The notes below the pieces were generated by a model. The model was not told where the DNA came from. It saw nothing but the letters and a program-made list of their open reading frames with translations, and did not search any database. A program made the translations under genes and the position numbers. A DNA stretch of 64,000 nt from Paroedura picta (Eukaryota > Chordata > Lepidosauria > Squamata > Gekkonidae): NCBI RefSeq assembly GCF_049243985.1, contig NC_135381.1:27080345-27144344 (forward strand). The letters run 5' to 3'. Shown piece after piece: positions 13,801-22,414 of the stretch (positions are counted from its first letter, which is position 1; each line of letters begins with the position of its first letter).

Positions 13801-16800
13801 TGCTATAGTTTATTCTTTGTTCCAGACTCTGTTCATTCTTTAAAGTGATCCATTCCCTATACTGGCTATAAAGCTATATTTTTTTTCTTGGTGGCTTAAC
13901 AGAATGTTATATATAGGGCAACATTATATCCAATTCTGAACTAGTTCTCAGAAGCGTGAATCAAAAATTCTATACAATGGGGCCAGGGAAACACAAGGGG
14001 ATTGTTCTACAAACCTTAAGAAAACCCCAGATTTGCAGAACCACCTGAAGTTTAGTGAACCAGCTAATCAAAAGTAACATCTGTAGCTTTAAGAGATGAA
14101 TGGCCACCAAGGTCTTGGCAGCCATGGAGGGTGGGTGTCAGCAGCCATACTGCTGAACTTTCCAAGCATTGGTTTTGATCTATCAAAGAGGAAAGAAGCA
14201 AGGAAATGGAAGAGAGGAAAGGCTACCAGGGTGGGAAAGCTTAAGTCTGGATAAAGGTAGATTGGTTGATGGGAGGGGGAGTAGGAAACAAGCAGGAAAA
14301 GGGGATATGAGTGTAGGAAGGAGACACAGAAAGAAATGGGATGTCCCCCAGATTTCCCCACCACTAAAGAGCCAACATGGTGTAGTGGTGAAAAGCGGCA
14401 GCCTCTAATCTGGAGAATTGAGTTTGAGTTCCCACTCTCCACATGCAGCCAGCTGGGTGATCTTGGGCTAATCACCATTGTTAGAGATGTTCTTGCAGAG
14501 CAGTTTGGTCAGAGCTCACCTACCTCACAGGGTGTCTGCTGTGGGGAGAAGAAGGGAAACGTACTGCCGCTTTGGGACTCCTTCGGATAGTGAAAAGCGG
14601 GGTATAAATCCCAACTCTTCTACTACCATTACCACTACCACCACCACTACTACTACATCATTAAGTTACCACATAGGTGTGTCTTATCCATTCTAAAATA
14701 CTGTATTTGCCGGCGTATAAGACGACTGGGCATATAAGACGACTCCCCAACATTTCCACTCAAAATATAGAGTTTCTTACATTATAGTACCTGTCATTGT
14801 CATCATTGTACGGCTGCACATCTCTCTGCACATCTCTCTGTGACCGGCACTAGTGCGCAAGTGCGCCGTGCTGGATACTGCGCGATACTGGATGGCATGT
14901 AGAATGAGGTGAGTGGGCATCAGGAGGCCACTATGGGCACCGGGCGGGCATCGGGAGGCCACTATGGGCAGCTATGTCTATCCCGACTCGTGCACCCGGC
15001 GTATAGGACGACCCCCCTACTTGGAGGCATGTTTTTCAGGGGGGAAAAGTAGTCTTATATGCCAGCAAATACTGTAGCAATTTCTTTTTAAAGAGTTGGC
15101 TTTAAATACAACATTCACTATTCTAGCCTTGGACGTCAAGATCTATTTTTGTGAAGCTGGTTTAAGATTTTACATAAAGATATATTTAAAAAAAGAGCCT
15201 CTTGTGGCGCAGAGTGGTAAGGCAGCAATATGCTGTTTGAAGCTGTCTGCCCATGAGGTTGGGAGTTCGATCCCAGCAGCCGGCTCAAGGTTGACTCAGC
15301 CTTCCATCCTTCCGAGGTGGGTAAAATGAGTACCCAGCTTGCTGGGGGGTAAACGGTAATGACTGGGGAAGGCACTGGCAAACCACCCCGTATTGAGTCT
15401 GCCATGAAAACGCTCGAGGGCGTCACCCCAAGGGTCAGACATGACTCGGTGCTTGCACAGGGGATACCTTTACCTTTTTATATTCAAAAAGCAAAAACAG
15501 CAAAATGTATGCAGGTTTACTTACATATTCACTATTATTGGATTCATACATGATTGAGAAGTTCATCATCCATCTTGCATAGACACATGTGACGTTGGCA
15601 TCGTCCTTCACTTCTACATCGACCGCATATGTCTCTGATGAAGCTGGAATATTATTGGCTTGTTAAGAGGACACTAGCCACTTGTACAGATCCTACTTTT
15701 CATCTGTACTGTTTACTAATAGTTCATTCCTTTCCAATAGTCTTTTTCTGATTATATACACACAGAATAAAGTTAAGGTTTGTGCTGCTACAAGTTACAT
15801 GTTTCAGGGTTAATTCCATAAGAGATTTTTTTAGGCTACTCATTTACCAGCTTTGCGGGGTCAACGCTTAACATCTCGCCCACATGCGACGGTCACTTCT
15901 AGATTAGTCTTCTGTAACTCACTCTATGCTGGCCTACCCAGCATAGAGTGGTTCTTATCCGCCACTCCCAATAAGGTTACAGAATGTGCATAAAAGCCCC
16001 AATAAACTACCCCTAAAACAACCAAAAATCACACTCAATACAATGCACAGACAATCAAAATACACAAGATGTACAAAAGCGTCGGAAACTCAAAACAACT
16101 AAACTCCATCCCCAATATCACCCCCAGGGGCAGAAAAAGGGGCTGCTGACCACTAACTCGAGATCAGAATAACCGGGGTGGGGGGTGGGGGTGTCCAGCT
16201 CTTCCTTAGCATGCCGGCCTCAACCACAGACCTGGCGGAAAAAAACAAAGACCTGGTGGAAAAACCAAACAGTTGCTGTTACTTATGGGCAGAAACTCCT
16301 ATTATAGTACTCCTTGGAGCAGGGGCCTTTGCTGCAGCACCACATCAACTATGTTGTATTTTTTTTTAAAATTCAGGTGTCCAATTCAAGATCTTCCGTC
16401 TGAAAGCACTGGAGTGATGCTTCTTGTCTAATGTTATCTATAAATGCGCATTTGCTTTTCTGCTTACTGGATTTTGAGCCCTTTTCCTTTTTTAGCATTC
16501 ATCAGTGATATACTTCTTGTTTACCGAAAATACACTAAAGAGTGTTACTGGGTAGTTGGAAGGGTTTAGAACAGTGGTTCTCAACTTGGGGGTTGGGACC
16601 CCTTTGGGGGTTGAACGACCCTTTCACGGGGGTCACAGCAGGGCAAGCAGCTTGGCCGGGGGGGGGGGCGCCATCCACACAACAGCCTTGTGGGGTAGAT
16701 CAAGTTAGAACGTTTGTCTGTCTGGAGCAGCGGAAAAGAGCAAGATCAGCATGGTGGGACAAGGGGCCGAACTGAACTGAGAAACCCCGGGGAAAAAAAA

Positions 16801-19083
16801 CAATTTATATACAATCACAAACAATGGATCTTCATGCCATTGGTCAGCTTCGGTTTAATTTCTGTGAAAGAACACTTGCATAATCTTATGGTTGGGAGTC
16901 ACCACAACACGAGGAAATGTATTAAATGCATTAGAAAGGTTGAAAACCACTGGTTTAGAACATAGTGAATGTGCCTCCCCCCTCCCCAACGTAGCTGAAT
17001 TCTGAGTACAGGGAACTGCAAGCCTCACATTGTTAAGTGATGCAAACGGCCTCAGGATCACTTCCTTGGCAAAACTTTTTAAAAATGTCCCGGCTTTTGT
17101 GGTACTGCCCAGGTGTTGGCATGAAGGAAATTTACAGTGTCCTTTGTTTGTTTTTTTTTTTTGCATTGACTCACAGCTGACTTATGGAGACCCCAATAGG
17201 GTTTTCAAGGCAAAGGATGTTTAGAGGTGGTTCGCCACTGCTTGCCTTGCAACCCCTGTATTCCACGGAGGTCTCCCATCCAACAGCCAGGGCTGCCCCT
17301 ACTACATTTCTGAAACCTGATGAGAGAGTGCTAGCCTAAACTCTCTGAATCAGGGCTATGTGTCCTTGGGTTGGACCTAATCGAAAGTATTACATGGATT
17401 ATATGCTTAGTATTTTGGATTTTACTTTTGGGCCAACATGGCTATAAGCAGCTTGCCTACTTGATGAAAGGCAATTCATAAATGCTTTGTGTTTATTTGA
17501 ACAATGTGGTTTTAGCTGAGGAGGCAGGCAAAATTGACAACACTGGCTAGCCCTGGACACAATGCACTTCCCCATCCCCAGTTAAGTGTAGAGGTTTGTT
17601 TGATGATAGAGAAAAAATACAATACCCCCCTTAAATCTGCACAGTCGACAGCCACACGTTCCCTAGATTTTCCATTACACAGAGCTCAAAGTATGCTACA
17701 GACATCTCCGAATCATAGAATTCATAGAATCGTAGAGTTGGAAGGGACCTCCTGGGTCATCTAGTCCAGGAGTAGTCAACCTGTGGTCCTCCAGATGTCC
17801 ATGAACTACAATTCCCATGAGCCCCTGCCAGCATTTGCTGGCAGGGGCTCATGAGAATTGTAGTCCATGGACATCTGGAGGACCATAGGTTGACTATCCT
17901 GGTCCAACCCCCTGCACTATGCAGGACATCTCTTGGCCTTCTTACCAGCACTCCCCCCCCCCTCTTCATGCCATAACAGTCAGGCCTCTCCCAGGCTCCC
18001 CTTGTGTATAGTTCTATAAGAAAAATGCATTCAAAGCATATAGCTACTTTGTAAGAGCAGGGCCCCCCAAACTAGTTACACCACAGGCCTCTCTCTGAAG
18101 GTAGACCCTTTTATTTACAGCATCAATTATACAAGGAAAAAAAGAAACACTGCACCACAGGCAGAAGTAGTTGAAGTTCCTTATTAGTACTTCATGGGGA
18201 ACTCAAAGTGAAAAATGTTAAGTATCACTTTGAGAAGTTGTCTTACCAGTACTGAGCATGCCCATGCCAGATTATCTCGCTATGTCCATACACAACTAGC
18301 AGAAAAGATTAACTAGAAGGAGGCACAAACTAGGTCAGGGGTGGGCAAACTGTGGTCCTCCAGATGTTCATGGACTAAAATGCTGTCAGGGGCTCATTGT
18401 AGTCCATGCACATCTGGAAGACCACAGTTTGCCCACCCCTGCACTAGGTAGTAATTCCTACAGTCACTTTTGAGTCACATTAATGCCACCTAAGGCTGCT
18501 GCATCCAGGTTGGGAAACTCCTGGAGATTTGGGGATGGAGCCTGGGGAGGACAAAAATCTCATTCATTTTAGTCTGGGGAGGAGGTGTAATTCCGGGAGA
18601 CCCCACTTGCAGACTGACATCCTGATTTCTGAATGCCACAAGAGGTTGCCCATTCTTCCTCCAGAGAAATTCAGTGCAAAGCAGCCACAGGCCAGCTCCT
18701 ACAGTCTCCAATGCAAGGAAAATCACAAGGGCTTAACTGGAAGGTACACCCAGCACACTCACTCAGAGACATAACAGGCACCCTCTTCTCCGAAAGGGCT
18801 GGAATTGCTTTAAGTAGTTTGCCTTTCAAAGGACGGAACGTAAGAACAGCTACCGAGGCGTCACTCCGGAGTCACGCCTCCCACCCCCCACCCCTTCTTT
18901 TTAAGCTGCCCAACTTTCCTTGGGCGGAAGGGATCCCAATTCCAGCCCACCCCGCCCAGCACGGACCTGCCTCCCCACGAGACACCGCTCACCGGAGCCG
19001 TCGAGCAGCAGGAGGACGAAGAGGAGGAGACCGCAGCACAGCGGACCCACGAGGCGGCCGAGCAGAGCGCGACGCGTCTCCAT
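1747..19083 (-). CDS. LAMP2: LAMP2, lysosome-associated membrane glycoprotein 2 (two C-terminal isoforms)
   Basis: LAMP2 is a heavily glycosylated type I membrane protein of lysosomes; the A form is the receptor of chaperone-mediated autophagy. Coding exons, read on the minus strand: 18993-19083, 15525-15643, 13497-13707, 12118-12279, 11109-11731, 10529-10651, 9507-9567, 8284-8451, then either 1747-1892 (9A) or 6948-7087 (9B). All junctions are GT-AG and phases join exactly, giving 567 (A) or 565 (B) residues against about 410 in human; the excess is all in exon 5. Visible are a signal peptide, two luminal LAMP domains with four cysteines each (TCVY, SSCG, YTCH, THCD; TACL, GSCN, YMCR, ECS/DCS), many N-glycosylation sequons, one membrane helix and a GYxx[L] tail. 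Translation start is the ATG at 19083, just before the Leu-rich signal peptide. CUL4B lies upstream in the same direction. Identity is very secure; exon edges were set by eye. Confidence 0.97.
2391..2512. mobile_element. Palindromic hAT MITE, copy A
   Basis: Starts CAGGGGTAGTCAACCTGTGG and ends with its inverse. Flanked by a perfect 8-bp duplication, CCGTATAA at 2383-2390 and 2513-2520. The element folds into one long hairpin. In LAMP2 between exons 9A and 9B. Confidence 0.93.
2690..3270 (+). mobile_element. LINE fragment (R4-like) RT region
   Basis: [43 protein letters not shown]-like and [12 protein letters not shown] are RT fingers/palm motifs (…[10 protein letters not shown]…). Family assignment is tentative. 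Confidence 0.6.
3336..3468. mobile_element. Palindromic hAT MITE, copy B, inside a tRNA-like SINE
   Basis: Perfect duplication GGTTAGAG on both sides. The flanks join to GTGATGTAGTGGTTAGAG...ATCTGGGTTCAAATC, i.e. the promoter-box region of a tRNA-derived SINE, so the MITE inserted into an older SINE. Confidence 0.92.
4698..4797. mobile_element. Palindromic hAT MITE, copy C (100 bp subtype)
   Basis: CAGGGGTGGCCAAAACTCTG...CAGTTTGGCCACCCCTG. A shorter subtype lacking the central GCCAGC stem. Flanks CACTAGAA and CAGAAGAT agree only partly. Confidence 0.85.
5030..6947 (-). other. LAMP2: LAMP2B 3' UTR (likely)
   Basis: Downstream of the 9B stop there is no coding signal until exon 9A. A minus-strand AATAAA (TTTATT at 5046-5051) is a plausible end. 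A palindromic MITE at 5767-5902 would lie inside this UTR. Confidence 0.35.
5767..5902. mobile_element. Palindromic hAT MITE, copy D
   Basis: Flanks CTGTATAG and CTGCATAG (7 of 8). It would lie within the LAMP2B 3' UTR. Confidence 0.92.
6948..7087 (-). CDS. LAMP2: LAMP2 alternative last exon 9B
   Basis: Encodes [16 protein letters not shown], a membrane helix and the tail [12 protein letters not shown] with stop. Human LAMP2B has [16 protein letters not shown] and GRRKSYAGYQTL, so this is clearly the B form. GYQTL is the tyrosine-based lysosomal sorting signal. Acceptor CTACAG; first two bases complete the Ala codon begun in exon 8. Confidence 0.96.
7184..7319. mobile_element. Palindromic hAT MITE, copy E
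   Basis: Perfect duplication TCCTAGAA at both ends; arms nearly identical, so a young copy. Sits about 100 bp from exon 9B in the LAMP2 intron. Confidence 0.94.
8284..8451 (-). CDS. LAMP2: LAMP2 exon 8
   Basis: Residues about 464-519, with [20 protein letters not shown] and [20 protein letters not shown], matching human [20 protein letters not shown] and [20 protein letters not shown]. The acceptor is CTCCAG at 8452-8455; an alternative AG ten bases inside would break the frame. Ends in phase 1, feeding exon 9A or 9B. Confidence 0.95.
8760..8990 (+). mobile_element. L2-clade LINE fragment
   Basis: Encodes [20 protein letters not shown] and [11 protein letters not shown], matching the same segment of the other L2 copies. 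Confidence 0.7.
9190..9440 (+). mobile_element. LINE/SINE 3' end with (AACCAAACA)n tail
   Basis: GTGAATCACTGCGAGCCAAC, TTGCTGGGAGCGGCAGAATA and TAAATAAC, a LINE-type 3' end, run into about eight 9-bp AACCAAACA units (9369-9438). Confidence 0.65.
9507..9567 (-). CDS. LAMP2: LAMP2 exon 7
   Basis: A short 61-bp exon encoding [20 protein letters not shown], matching human KNENRFYLKEVNISMYLVN. Acceptor CAAACAG, donor G|GTAAGG. Confidence 0.94.
10025..10415 (-). mobile_element. tRNA-like SINE (reverse), split by MITE copy F
   Basis: GAAGCTGCCTTCTATCAGAT at one end and CACTGAGCTATGGTTCCTTC (reverse of a tRNA-like box A) at the other, with copy F of the MITE inside. Confidence 0.6.
10251..10386. 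mobile_element. Palindromic hAT MITE, copy F, inside a SINE
   Basis: Perfect duplication CTCTATAC on both sides. The flanks form a reverse-oriented tRNA-like SINE (…ctctatac|cactgagctatgg), so this is a nested insertion. Confidence 0.94.
10529..10651 (-). CDS. LAMP2: LAMP2 exon 6
   Basis: 41 codons in phase 0, with [18 protein letters not shown] aligning to human VININPNTTHSTGSC. Carries the second cysteine of LAMP domain 2. Acceptor TTTTAG, donor GTAAGT. Confidence 0.95.
11109..11731 (-). CDS. LAMP2: LAMP2 exon 5: greatly expanded Thr-rich hinge
   Basis: This 623-bp exon codes for about 207 residues. It opens with THCDKD (fourth cysteine of domain 1) and closes with [20 protein letters not shown], the start of domain 2. 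Between them is a mucin-like hinge of about 165 residues made of TTTTTEL and TTTTTEP heptads (eight regular units, several degenerate ones on each side) plus Ser/Thr-rich flanks. Human LAMP2 has only some 30 Pro/Thr-rich residues here. The frame is open throughout and phases fit both neighbours, so the repeat is coding. The donor CAG|GTTTCA is weak. Heavy O-glycosylation is expected by analogy with other LAMP hinges. Confidence 0.93.
11340..11635 (-). repeat. 21-bp coding minisatellite in LAMP2 exon 5
   Basis: On the plus strand the unit reads roughly GTCGTGGTTGTCGTAAGTTC plus one base, repeated about a dozen times with small differences (GTCGGTTCTG, GTAGGTTCGG and GTAAGTTCAG variants). The 21-bp period keeps the reading frame, so gain or loss of units changes hinge length by seven residues. 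Neighbouring units are nearly identical, a sign of recent unequal exchange or slippage. Confidence 0.92.
12118..12279 (-). CDS. LAMP2: LAMP2 exon 4
   Basis: Residues about 141-194, end of the first LAMP domain, with YTCHNLDS (third cysteine) and [18 protein letters not shown], matching human YWDVLVQAFVQNGTVSTN. Acceptor GTACAG, donor T|GTGAGT. Confidence 0.95.
12415..12535 (-). repeat. SINE fragment of the GCTGCCTTATA type
   Basis: GGTGCTTTATACCAAGTCTG and GGTCAGTATGGACTGGCAGT match the left part of the SINE at 56984. Confidence 0.5.
13497..13707 (-). CDS. LAMP2: LAMP2 exon 3
   Basis: Residues about 71-140. Contains [20 protein letters not shown] and a run similar to human FSYNTGDNTTFPDAEDKG (here [18 protein letters not shown]). 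Acceptor TTTCAG, donor G|GTAAAC. Confidence 0.95.
14366..14655 (+). mobile_element. tRNA-derived SINE (GTGTAGTGG type) with microsatellite tail
   Basis: AGCCAACATGGTGTAGTGGT, GAGTTTGAGTTCCCACTC, TGCAGCCAGCTGGGTGATCT, and the end AAAGCGGGGTATAAATCCCA followed by a (CTACTACCACC) simple repeat. Confidence 0.8.
14703..15073. mobile_element. TIR DNA transposon remnant (TACTGTATTTGCCGGCG ends)
   Basis: Left end TACTGTATTTGCCGGCGTAT, right end ATGCCAGCAAATACTGTA, an imperfect inverted pair with TA at the tips (Tc1/mariner-like duplication possible). Internal GTATAAGACGAC is repeated near both ends. No open frame. Confidence 0.6.
15195..15478 (+). mobile_element. Sauria-type tRNA-derived SINE, copy 1
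   Basis: 5' GAGCCTCTTGTGGCGCAGAG and box-B-like GAGTTCGATCCCAGC, a central conserved part, and a 3' tail GTCAGACATGACTCGGTGCT like Bov-B. Imperfect 12-bp duplication TATATTTAAAAA/TATATTCAAAAA. In LAMP2 intron 2, next to exon 2. Confidence 0.88.
15525..15643 (-). CDS. LAMP2: LAMP2 exon 2
   Basis: Residues about 31-70, start of the first luminal LAMP domain, with [14 protein letters not shown] aligning to the human NATCLYAKWQMNFT region (first conserved cysteine and a sequon). Acceptor TTCCAG, donor GTAAGT, phase 0 at its end. A Sauria-type SINE ends about 48 bp away at the donor (low-coordinate) side, in intron 2. Confidence 0.95.
16572..16952 (+). mobile_element. SPIN-like hAT nonautonomous element, copy 1
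   Basis: CAGTGGTTCTCAACTTGGGG…GGTTGAAAACCACTG with internal GGACCCCTTTGGGGGTTGAA and GGGAGTCACCACAACACGAG, typical of SPIN/URR1-type elements. Perfect duplication GTTTAGAA (16564-16571 and 16953-16960). In LAMP2 intron 1. Confidence 0.85.
17700..17995 (-). mobile_element. CR1 LINE 3' end, reverse, split by MITE copy G
   Basis: CATAGAATCGTAGAGTTGGA, AGGGACCTCCTGGGTCATCT, then after the MITE GTCCAACCCCCTGCACTATG: the well-known CR1 3' end in reverse. Confidence 0.82.
17767..17901. mobile_element. Palindromic hAT MITE, copy G, inside a CR1 end
   Basis: The arms are typical but the tips have drifted. It splits a CR1 3' end (…GGTCATCTAGTC / GTCCAACCCCCTGC…), a nested insertion. Confidence 0.9.
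18336..18441. mobile_element. Palindromic hAT MITE, copy H (short subtype)
   Basis: CAGGGGTGGGCAAACTGTGG...TTTGCCCACCCCTG with flanks AACTAGGT and CACTAGGT (7 of 8). Central stem shortened. Lies about 550 bp downstream of LAMP2 exon 1, in intron 1. Confidence 0.9.
18485..18615 (+). repeat. Squamate interspersed repeat (CCTGGAGATTTGGGG type)
   Basis: AGGTTGGGAAACTCCTGGAG, ATTTGGGGATGGAGCCTGGG and TGTAATTCCGGGAGACCCC are the recognisable parts. A reverse relative lies near 37140-37230. Confidence 0.5.
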
Positions 19084-19330
19084 GTTCAAGCCCCAGTTGC
19101 CTCCAGCGAGCCCCCACGACGCCTCCGGCAACAGCGAGCCGCCCAAACCAGTCAGATGCGCAGAGGAAAGCCAGAAGAGCCGGGAGGAGGAGGAGCCTCC
19201 TGAGGCTAGCCAATCACAGCGCCGCTCTGGCTCGGGCGCTGATTGTGCGGTTCACGACCCGAATCGCCGCCAGGACCAGACGAGGGAGGGCGGTAATCCT
19301 GGAAGAAGTTGACAAGCCTTTCCCAGGCGT
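18860..19330 (-). promoter_or_regulatory. LAMP2: LAMP2 CpG-rich promoter and 5' end
   Basis: CpG-rich stretch around the first exon. An inverted CCAAT box (AGCCAATCACAG on the plus strand, 19207-19218) lies about 125 bp upstream of the ATG. No TATA box is evident, as usual for a housekeeping gene. Confidence 0.6.
18993..19083 (-). CDS. LAMP2: LAMP2 exon 1: signal peptide
   Basis: The exon encodes [14 protein letters not shown] followed by a Leu-rich core (LLLFVLLLL) and DGS, a classic signal peptide. It ends in phase 1 at donor G|GTGAGC. An in-frame upstream ATG exists on the same strand, but this one sits correctly before the hydrophobic core. Confidence 0.95.
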
Positions 19331-20087
19331 TTTATACGCCGCTTTGTAACAACAGCTCGCCTGTGTCAAGCTGCAGTCGTCTTTTGTAAACGTGTCAATC
19401 GTTTATTGTCGTTTGCTTTTTCTTGGAAGACGTCGCGCGCACCTGAAAGTGCAGGATATTGCGGTTTTAGAGCAAAGCCATTTTGTCTTGCTCCTGGTTC
19501 ATGGGAGAATCGCTCATTTGTTTGACTGGAAAGCAAAACGATTATACTTATAAGGTTCAACAAAATGCACGAAGCCGCGTTCTCATTTTCATTTTGTTTC
19601 GCTTGTTTTAACACATGTACTGCTGCTTTATCTACTCCAGAGTAAACGAGTGGGATTCAAGCGAACAGCCCTGTTCTGAAGCAACAGGGAAAAGTTTTGA
19701 GTCCGGTGAATTGTGCGTGCACACGAAAGCCTCGATCTGGAATTAAACGTTGTTGGTCTTAAAAGTGCCGCTGGACTCCATCAGAGTTTTATAGCTAAAC
19801 GCCCCCATATAAAGAATGGCTGGCGGCTTTTCCTTGGAAATAAGCTTCACTGAAGAGAACGGACTGAGTAAATTTCTTTAAATCTTGCCCCTATTGATGC
19901 TCAATCCCGGTCCCATGTGCAGGCTCAGCGGAGCATATTCCTTTCCTTTGCGTTAGGCGAAGCGAGGGGAAATCAATTACCATTTGTGTTTTTACGGATA
20001 AAACTCTCGCGCGAAGGGGACGGCAAACGAAATAATTAAACCGAGCTGCTGCCGACAGAAAACGCTGACTTGAGGCTGTCAAGCACA

Positions 20088-20095
20088 TCACGTGA
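20088..20095. promoter_or_regulatory. Palindromic TCACGTGA E-box, possible CLEAR/TFEB site
   Basis: TCACGTGA is the core of the CLEAR motif (GTCACGTGAC) bound by TFEB/TFE3 at lysosomal genes. It lies about 1 kb upstream of the LAMP2 start. The distance is larger than typical, so this is only a candidate. Confidence 0.3.
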
Positions 20096-20989
20096 AACCT
20101 TGTAATATTTGCAAATAAAGGGGGTGAGGTTTGTCGCGCATGCAGGCCTGGGAGGCGCCGCCGGGTGCAACATAAGATTGCCAGTGGCAACTCAGACAGC
20201 ACGGTGTGTTTTGTAGCCGCCTGGATAGGTGGTTAAAAGACCTACAAATACTAAGGCATTCCATTAATTGTCCATTTTAAATAGCTGCGTTCATTTCCGT
20301 CTTCCTCTCTATCTAAATTGAATGTGAGTGTGCATATTTGAATGCATTTTATGGCTAAAAGGTTGGCAGCAGGCGCCTTTGGCAGCTTCGCAAAGGAAGG
20401 AAGGAGAAAGGGAAAGTCCAGAATTGAGAAACCTTCATAAAACCGCTCAAAGCTTGAGTTCATTCATTGAATTCATTCATTTCTGCTCAAAATGGCTCTT
20501 TATTTTTGCATTCTAAGACAACTTCATTTGAAACATGAATTCAGGAACGTGCCTAGATCTTCAGGAACATAAGGAATTGTTGCAAAAAATACTTCTACCG
20601 TGTTAATAGATGGAAAGGTAACCGCCACTTTAAATGAGAGTTCAGTGCTGTTTGCATTGATCTTGTAGTTGTTCTTGCACAAACCTGTAAGATAGGTCAC
20701 TTATCCTGCAAATTAAAACGGGAAGGGGGGATGGTTTGCTTAATCACCTGATGAGTTTGATAGAATTTGATCTCGGGACTTCTGATTTAAACACAGCTTA
20801 CATTTGTACCCTTAGGGGAATTTATATCCTTCTAAACCCTTTGACTTCAACAGGTGTATGGAGGTGTGATTCTGTTAGGAGGGCACTGCTAGTCTGACTG
20901 CAGTGGCCCAGCAGAAAGTAGCTTTCCCCTTTAGAGGTTATCTGTCCCAAAAGGACAGATTTCAATATTCCAGTAAGGAACTATCCAAT

Positions 20990-21165
20990 CTTCATCATCA
21001 TGCTGCATATTTGTTGTGATGTTTGTTTACTAATTTACTCTTTCCTTATATCTGTACTCTTATGATTTTTGCACGATTGTCTGAGGAACACAAAAGCTCA
21101 CATCTTGAATAAAATGTTTTTGTTCTTAAAGGTGACTTTGGACTCACATTTTGTTCAGCTCTAAG
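20990..21165 (+). repeat. Fragment of the same fold-back repeat family
   Basis: CTTTCCTTATATCTGTACTC, then AGCTCACATCTTGAATAAA and TGACTTTGGACTCACATTTTG, close to 62125-62250. Confidence 0.6.
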
Positions 21166-21334
21166 AGAACTGTGACTAGCCCAACGTCACACAGTTGGCT
21201 GCACGCTGAATGAGGAATCAAATTATACCACACTGGTATATTATTGCTCCTTTCCCCTCCGTATATATTTTGCTAAATGAGAATGCATGATAAAAAGTGG
21301 GCTGCCTCTAGCTTCCCAATAGTTATGCTCCAAT

Positions 21335-21960
21335 AGATCTTTAACTTCAGCTGGTGCAAAATGTAGCTGCTAGCAGCAGAACTTGGGAGAGCCCATGTCC
21401 AGCCAGAGCTGAGGTGGCTGCATTGGTTGCCAGTTATTTACCAAATCAAGTTCATGGTTTTGGCATTAACCTTCAAGAACATCTGCTGTCTGGAACCAAT
21501 GTATATGAGGGACCTGTGCCCCCTGCAGGTACACACAGATTGGAGGTCCCTGGCCCTTGAGAGGTTCACCCGACTTCATCGAGGGCCAGGGCCTTTTTGG
21601 TCCTGGGCCCCCTACCTTGTGGAATGAGCTCCCAGAAGAGCTGAGGGCCCTGCCAGAGCTTTTATGATTCTGCAGGTCTGCGAGCCAGAGCTCTTCCGCT
21701 AGGTGTTTTGTTGAGACCAGGTTGAGTAAGATTTGGCCTCTCCTCTGGTGCCTTTTGGTATTTTGACATCCTGTCCTTTATATCTTTTCTGGGCACTTTT
21801 GACATTTGGCAGTAAGGTGATGGCTTAGTAAGAGGATGGGGTTAGTGGGTGGGAGAAGATTTTTACTATTTGCATTTTATTGTTATTTTGTTGTAAGATA
21901 CTGCAGGCCAGCAGCACTGGAAGCAGCAGCACAGAAGTCCAACAAATGAGTAAATAAGGT
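21335..21960 (+). mobile_element. L2-clade LINE 3' piece
   Basis: AGCTGGTGCAAAATGTAGCT (LVQNVAA) through TGGAATGAGCTCCCAGAAGA (WNELPEEL), then a 3' tail. Lies between LAMP2 and CUL4B. Confidence 0.75.
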
Positions 21961-21967
21961 GCCACAT

Positions 21968-22291
21968 GGGCCCATTATGCACGGAGGGGAAGGTCCGCAT
22001 TTGGGGTAGAATGGCGTTGCCTAAAATCACCGATAACGCACTGCGCCGGCTGCAGATTCGGTGCTTGCTGCAGAAAAAGCCGCGTTAGTGAAACGCGGAA
22101 GAAAGTGCAGCTTCCGGGTGACCGGGGCGCAACCAGAAGTGGCGTCAGAGTCACCCCGTGCATAATCGGTTACTCTGGGCTTTGCCGCCGTTGCGTCCCG
22201 TCCCGTGCGTAAGCGGTTTGCTTCACGTCTTCCCTCTCCGCATTTTCTGTTACCCGAAATCGACGTTTCGGCGGCTGTGCATAATAGGCCC
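21968..22291. mobile_element. Palindromic DNA element with GGGCCCATTATGCAC ends, copy 1
   Basis: Starts GGGCCCATTATGCACGGAGG and ends GCTGTGCATAATAGGCCC. Inner parts are also inverted (CCTTCCCCTC/…, AAAGCCGCGTTAG). About 324 bp, CpG-rich. No coding capacity. Lies just beyond the 3' end of CUL4B. Confidence 0.75.
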
Positions 22292-22414
22292 ATGGACTGT
22301 GTTTGTTTTGGTTTAAGAATGGCACTGAGCCATGAGACATCCATCCTTTCAAGTTGAGAATGACAACACGCTCAACATACATGAAACACATTCCACGAAC
22401 ATTAACAAAATGAA

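Larger units (their letters stand above)
19331..22414. other. Intergenic spacer, LAMP2 promoter side to CUL4B 3' end
   Basis: CpG-moderate unique sequence to about 20200, then repeat pieces (fold-back family, L2, palindromic element). No gene seen. Confidence 0.55.

Noticed and set aside
18633-19349. Plus-strand open frame of 238 codons over the LAMP2 promoter
   Set aside because: Antisense in a GC-rich promoter; no resemblance to a known protein and it crosses LAMP2 exon 1.
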